From Mycobacterium kansasii ATCC 12478 (GTDB lineage: Bacteria > Actinomycetota > Actinomycetes > Mycobacteriales > Mycobacteriaceae), in assembly GCF_000157895.3 (NCBI RefSeq), contig NC_022663.1, positions 2,046,001 to 2,110,000 on the forward strand: a stretch of DNA of 64,000 bases. The letters run 5' to 3'. Under the pieces are notes generated by a model, which saw nothing but the letters and a program-made list of their open reading frames with translations, searched no databases and had not been told where the DNA came from. The position numbers and the translations under genes were made by a program. Position 1 is the stretch's first letter, and each line of letters starts with the position of its first letter. Below, piece after piece: positions 61,658 to 64,000 of the stretch.

Positions 61658-63246
61658 CGAGTAAACGTTCCCAGCTTGTCGGCGTCGTAGTATTCGAGGT
61701 TCAGCGTGGCGACAGGGAATCCGGAAAAGACAGCCTTGGAAATGGATCCGGGCAAGGCGTTTTCGGTCGACAGCGGGAAAGTGAAAGTGTCTGCGTCCCA
61801 ATGCGTCAACGTGAATGTCTGGTTCTTCGGCCCCAGCGACAGCTGCAGCTGGCCGTCACGTTCGGTCACGGTGGCCGGACCCCAGTAGTCGTTGGCATAG
61901 ACCCCGACGTAGTCGCTCAACGGCCGTGCCGGCGCGGGGCTGACCGGAGGCTGTTTGCCGACCAGCGCCCCCTCCGGGTTGTTCAGCGGGGCAAGTTGCT
62001 GCTTATACAGGGTCGCCCAGTCCTCGCGGACCTGGCCGTACTGCACCAGGTCCATGAATTCGGCCGTCAGCGTTTCCGGCACTCCGTAGGGTGCGGCATT
62101 GGTCAGGGCAATGATGGCGAGGTCTTCGGACGGCAGGACCGTAAAATTCGTCGCGGCCCCCAAGCCGAATCCGCCGGAATGTCCGTACTGGGTGCGACCC
62201 GACGAGTTCACCGACACGTTGAATCCGTAACCATAGGTGCCCGCTCGCGCCTTGGGCAACCGCGCGGGAGTCGAGATCACTTGCGGTGTGATGGCCGGCA
62301 AGAGCGCCTCGGGCGACGTGATCTGCTGACCGTTGTAGGTGCCGTTGGCCAGCACCATGGTCAGCCAGTGCGTCATGTCGTTGAGCGAGGAGCTGACCCC
62401 GCCTGCGGGCGTTTGGGCATCGGGATCCCGTTGGAAACGGGCCTCCCATTTGTCTGCGACCTTGATGTGGGTTACCGCGTGGTTGGGTCTGGCCAGGAAA
62501 TCGGCGAACCGCGAGCTGGTTGACGTCATTCCCAGCGGACGGTAGAGCACCTCGTCGGACAGCTCCGCCCAGGGCTTGCCGGCCGCGGCCGCGACCGCTT
62601 CGGCCGCAGCGGTCACCCCGAAGTTGGTGTAGGCGTAGCTGATCCGAAATGGTGCCAGCGGCAAGTACTTGAGCCGCTGCAGCACCTGCTGCCCGTCGTA
62701 ACCCAGATCCTCCAGCGGGTCACCGGCATGGTCCGGCAATCCGGAGCGATGCGAGTAGAGGTCGGCGATGGTCACATGGCTGGTGACGTAGGCATCGCCG
62801 AGTTCGAACCACGGCAGCTTCGCGACGACGGGCGTATCCCAGGTGACCACGTGGGTGCCCACTTCGTGCGCCACCACCGTCGCACCGACCGATTTGGACA
62901 CCGATGCCAGCTGGAAGACGGTGTCGGCGTCCACCCGGTTGTCCGGACCGTCGGTCTTGCTGGCATCCTTGATGCCGAAACCCTTCGCGTACAACGTCTT
63001 TCCACCGTGGACAACGGCCACGGCCATGCCGGGGATGCCGCTGGTCTTCATCAGCTCGGCGACCAGGCCGTCGAGCTTCGCCACCGCCTCGTCGATACGC
63101 CCGGCCGGAATGTCCAGGCCCGAAACCTCATTGGGCGGAACGTTGGATCGCGCCGACGTCGGGCCGGATGCCCGCTGCGCGGGCCCGCATGCCACCAGCG
63201 CCAGCAACATCCCAACTAATGCGGCCGTCGCCGCGCGTCTCGTCAT
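61654..63246 (-). CDS. Beta-lactamase-fold serine hydrolase lipoprotein (Rv0907-like)
   Basis: This 530-residue protein has the lipobox LLALVACG (Cys20) for membrane anchoring. The class C/esterase VIII motifs are Ser115-x-x-Lys118 in LASVSKS, the Tyr-x-Asn in YAYTNFG near 205, and HSGG in QYGHSGGFGLG. A C-terminal lipocalin-like domain (about 425-530) has DYVGVYANDYWGPATV. It is probably a penicillin-binding-protein-like esterase or D-aminopeptidase at the cell surface. Confidence 0.88.
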   Translation of the reverse strand: MTRRAATAALVGMLLALVACGPAQRASGPTSARSNVPPNEVSGLDIPAGRIDEAVAKLDGLVAELMKTSGIPGMAVAVVHGGKTLYAKGFGIKDASKTDGPDNRVDADTVFQLASVSKSVGATVVAHEVGTHVVTWDTPVVAKLPWFELGDAYVTSHVTIADLYSHRSGLPDHAGDPLEDLGYDGQQVLQRLKYLPLAPFRISYAYTNFGVTAAAEAVAAAAGKPWAELSDEVLYRPLGMTSTSSRFADFLARPNHAVTHIKVADKWEARFQRDPDAQTPAGGVSSSLNDMTHWLTMVLANGTYNGQQITSPEALLPAITPQVISTPARLPKARAGTYGYGFNVSVNSSGRTQYGHSGGFGLGAATNFTVLPSEDLAIIALTNAAPYGVPETLTAEFMDLVQYGQVREDWATLYKQQLAPLNNPEGALVGKQPPVSPAPARPLSDYVGVYANDYWGPATVTERDGQLQLSLGPKNQTFTLTHWDADTFTFPLSTENALPGSISKAVFSGFPVATLNLEYYDADKLGTFTR

Positions 63247-63322
63247 GGCCGCTCACTCTAACCCGGTGCCGAATCGTGCCGCGTGAGCGACGTGGCACGC
63301 GGCCGGGTCCAGCGCTGCCGAG

Positions 63323-64000
63323 CTAAAGCCGCCACCACGGGTTGGATCTCAACGGCCCGGCCGGATCCACCCGCTGACCCGGCAGCGGCACCGCCACCTT
63401 GACCCGCTCGGGCTCAGCGGCCGCTATCAGCCGCTCGACCGGTTCTGACCATGGGTGCGGAGCCAGCCGGAAGGTGCCCCAGTGCACCGGCACCAACAGC
63501 CCCGCGCCGGAATCGGTGACCTCCAGATGGGCCCGGATCGCCTCCTCGGGGTTCATGTGGATATCCGGCCACGCGGTGTTGTAGGCACCGATCGGCATCA
63601 GTGTCAGATCGAACGGCCCGTGGTCCGCACCGATCTGAGCGAAGCTCTTGGTGTAGCCGCTATCACCGCCGAAGTAGGCGCGATGACGGGGACCGATGAA
63701 CGCCCACGACGCCCACAAGGTGTTGTCACGGCTCAGGAAGCGTCCCGAAAAGTGCCGTGCCGGCATACAGACGATCCTGAGCTGGTCAACTTGACCGCTC
63801 TGCTGCCAATCGAGTTCGACGATGCGCTGCTCGGGAATGCCCCACGCCCGCAGATGGGCACCGACCCCGAGCGGCACGAAGAACGGCGCGCGCTGGGTGC
63901 GGGTCAACGCGATGACGGTGTCGATATCGAGATGGTCGTAGTGGTCATGGCTGATCACCACCGCATCGACGGCCGGAAGGCCCTCCAATTGCACCGGCGG
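63323..64000 (-). CDS. Metallo-beta-lactamase-fold hydrolase, NAPE-PLD/UlaG-like (Rv0906-like), 5' end outside window
   Basis: The frame is open to the right edge (codons PPVQLEGL), so the N-terminus is missing; 226 residues are visible. Metal ligands are HDHYDH near the start, ARHFSGR, FGGDSGY (Asp) and VPVHWGTF. NTLWASWAF and the IGAYNTAWPDIHMNPEEA loop are typical of bacterial homologues of N-acyl-phosphatidylethanolamine phospholipase D. A lipid phosphodiesterase role is inferred. Confidence 0.85.
   Translation of the reverse strand, partial: PPVQLEGLPAVDAVVISHDHYDHLDIDTVIALTRTQRAPFFVPLGVGAHLRAWGIPEQRIVELDWQQSGQVDQLRIVCMPARHFSGRFLSRDNTLWASWAFIGPRHRAYFGGDSGYTKSFAQIGADHGPFDLTLMPIGAYNTAWPDIHMNPEEAIRAHLEVTDSGAGLLVPVHWGTFRLAPHPWSEPVERLIAAAEPERVKVAVPLPGQRVDPAGPLRSNPWWRL

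Overview
The window is GC-rich actinobacterial DNA from a slow-growing Mycobacterium. The evidence is three PE_PGRS genes, a PE/PPE pair, a giant PPE-MPTR gene, a 13E12 pseudogene, F420-type luciferase-like oxidoreductases, LigD/Ku and PknD next to PstS/PstC/PstA. Gene order follows M. tuberculosis Rv0941c down to Rv0906 in reverse, as recalled rather than computed. It is not M. tuberculosis itself: the pstB-pstS1-pstC1-pstA2 block is missing between ku and the pstS upstream of pknD, and several blocks are inserted. A relative such as the M. kansasii group is a reasonable inference.

Layout. 1-6.3 kb: a partial STAS/ATPase regulator, an F420 oxidoreductase behind a KstR-like box, an enoyl-CoA hydratase, a decayed 13E12 gene and a PE_PGRS gene. 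6.5-10.8 kb: ligD, translationally coupled to a fumarylacetoacetate-hydrolase/metallo-beta-lactamase fusion. 11-14.8 kb: two TetR-controlled divergent modules, one with an Asp-nucleophile alpha/beta hydrolase and one with an AhpD-like protein plus a deiodinase-like redoxin. 15.3-22.9 kb: ku, a pstS, pknD and the opposing pstS-pstC-pstA operon. 23.2-28.4 kb: a short-chain dehydrogenase, a dihydrodipicolinate-reductase-like protein, mntH, a gamma-glutamyl-bond hydrolase fusion and a second F420 oxidoreductase. 28.4-31 kb: two VapBC modules around a broken dehydrogenase.

At 31.2 kb a tRNA-Arg(CCU) gene shares a 42-bp direct repeat with 39.36 kb. The enclosed 8.1 kb looks like an old tRNA-integrated island. 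It holds an intact RES-Xre toxin-antitoxin pair, two PE_PGRS genes and remnants of a PPE, a TetR regulator and an IS256-family transposase. No integrase survives.

39.9-49.9 kb: a small secreted protein, a metabolite:H+ symporter, a PE-PPE pair, a thiolase with a carotenoid-oxygenase-type dioxygenase, two VOC proteins, a TRIC-like channel, a small membrane protein and an Rv0909/Rv0910-type toxin-antitoxin pair. 50-59 kb: a single PPE-MPTR gene of about 3000 codons built from three tandem 2.8-kb units. 59.3-64 kb: ctpE, a serine beta-lactamase-fold lipoprotein and a partial metallo-beta-lactamase-fold protein.

The most interesting items are the PPE mosaic (near-identical MPTR scaffolds alternating with divergent cassettes), the tRNA-Arg island, the gamma-glutamylcyclotransferase/poly-gamma-glutamate-hydrolase fusion, the tandem-repeat insertion in LigD and the deiodinase-like redox module.
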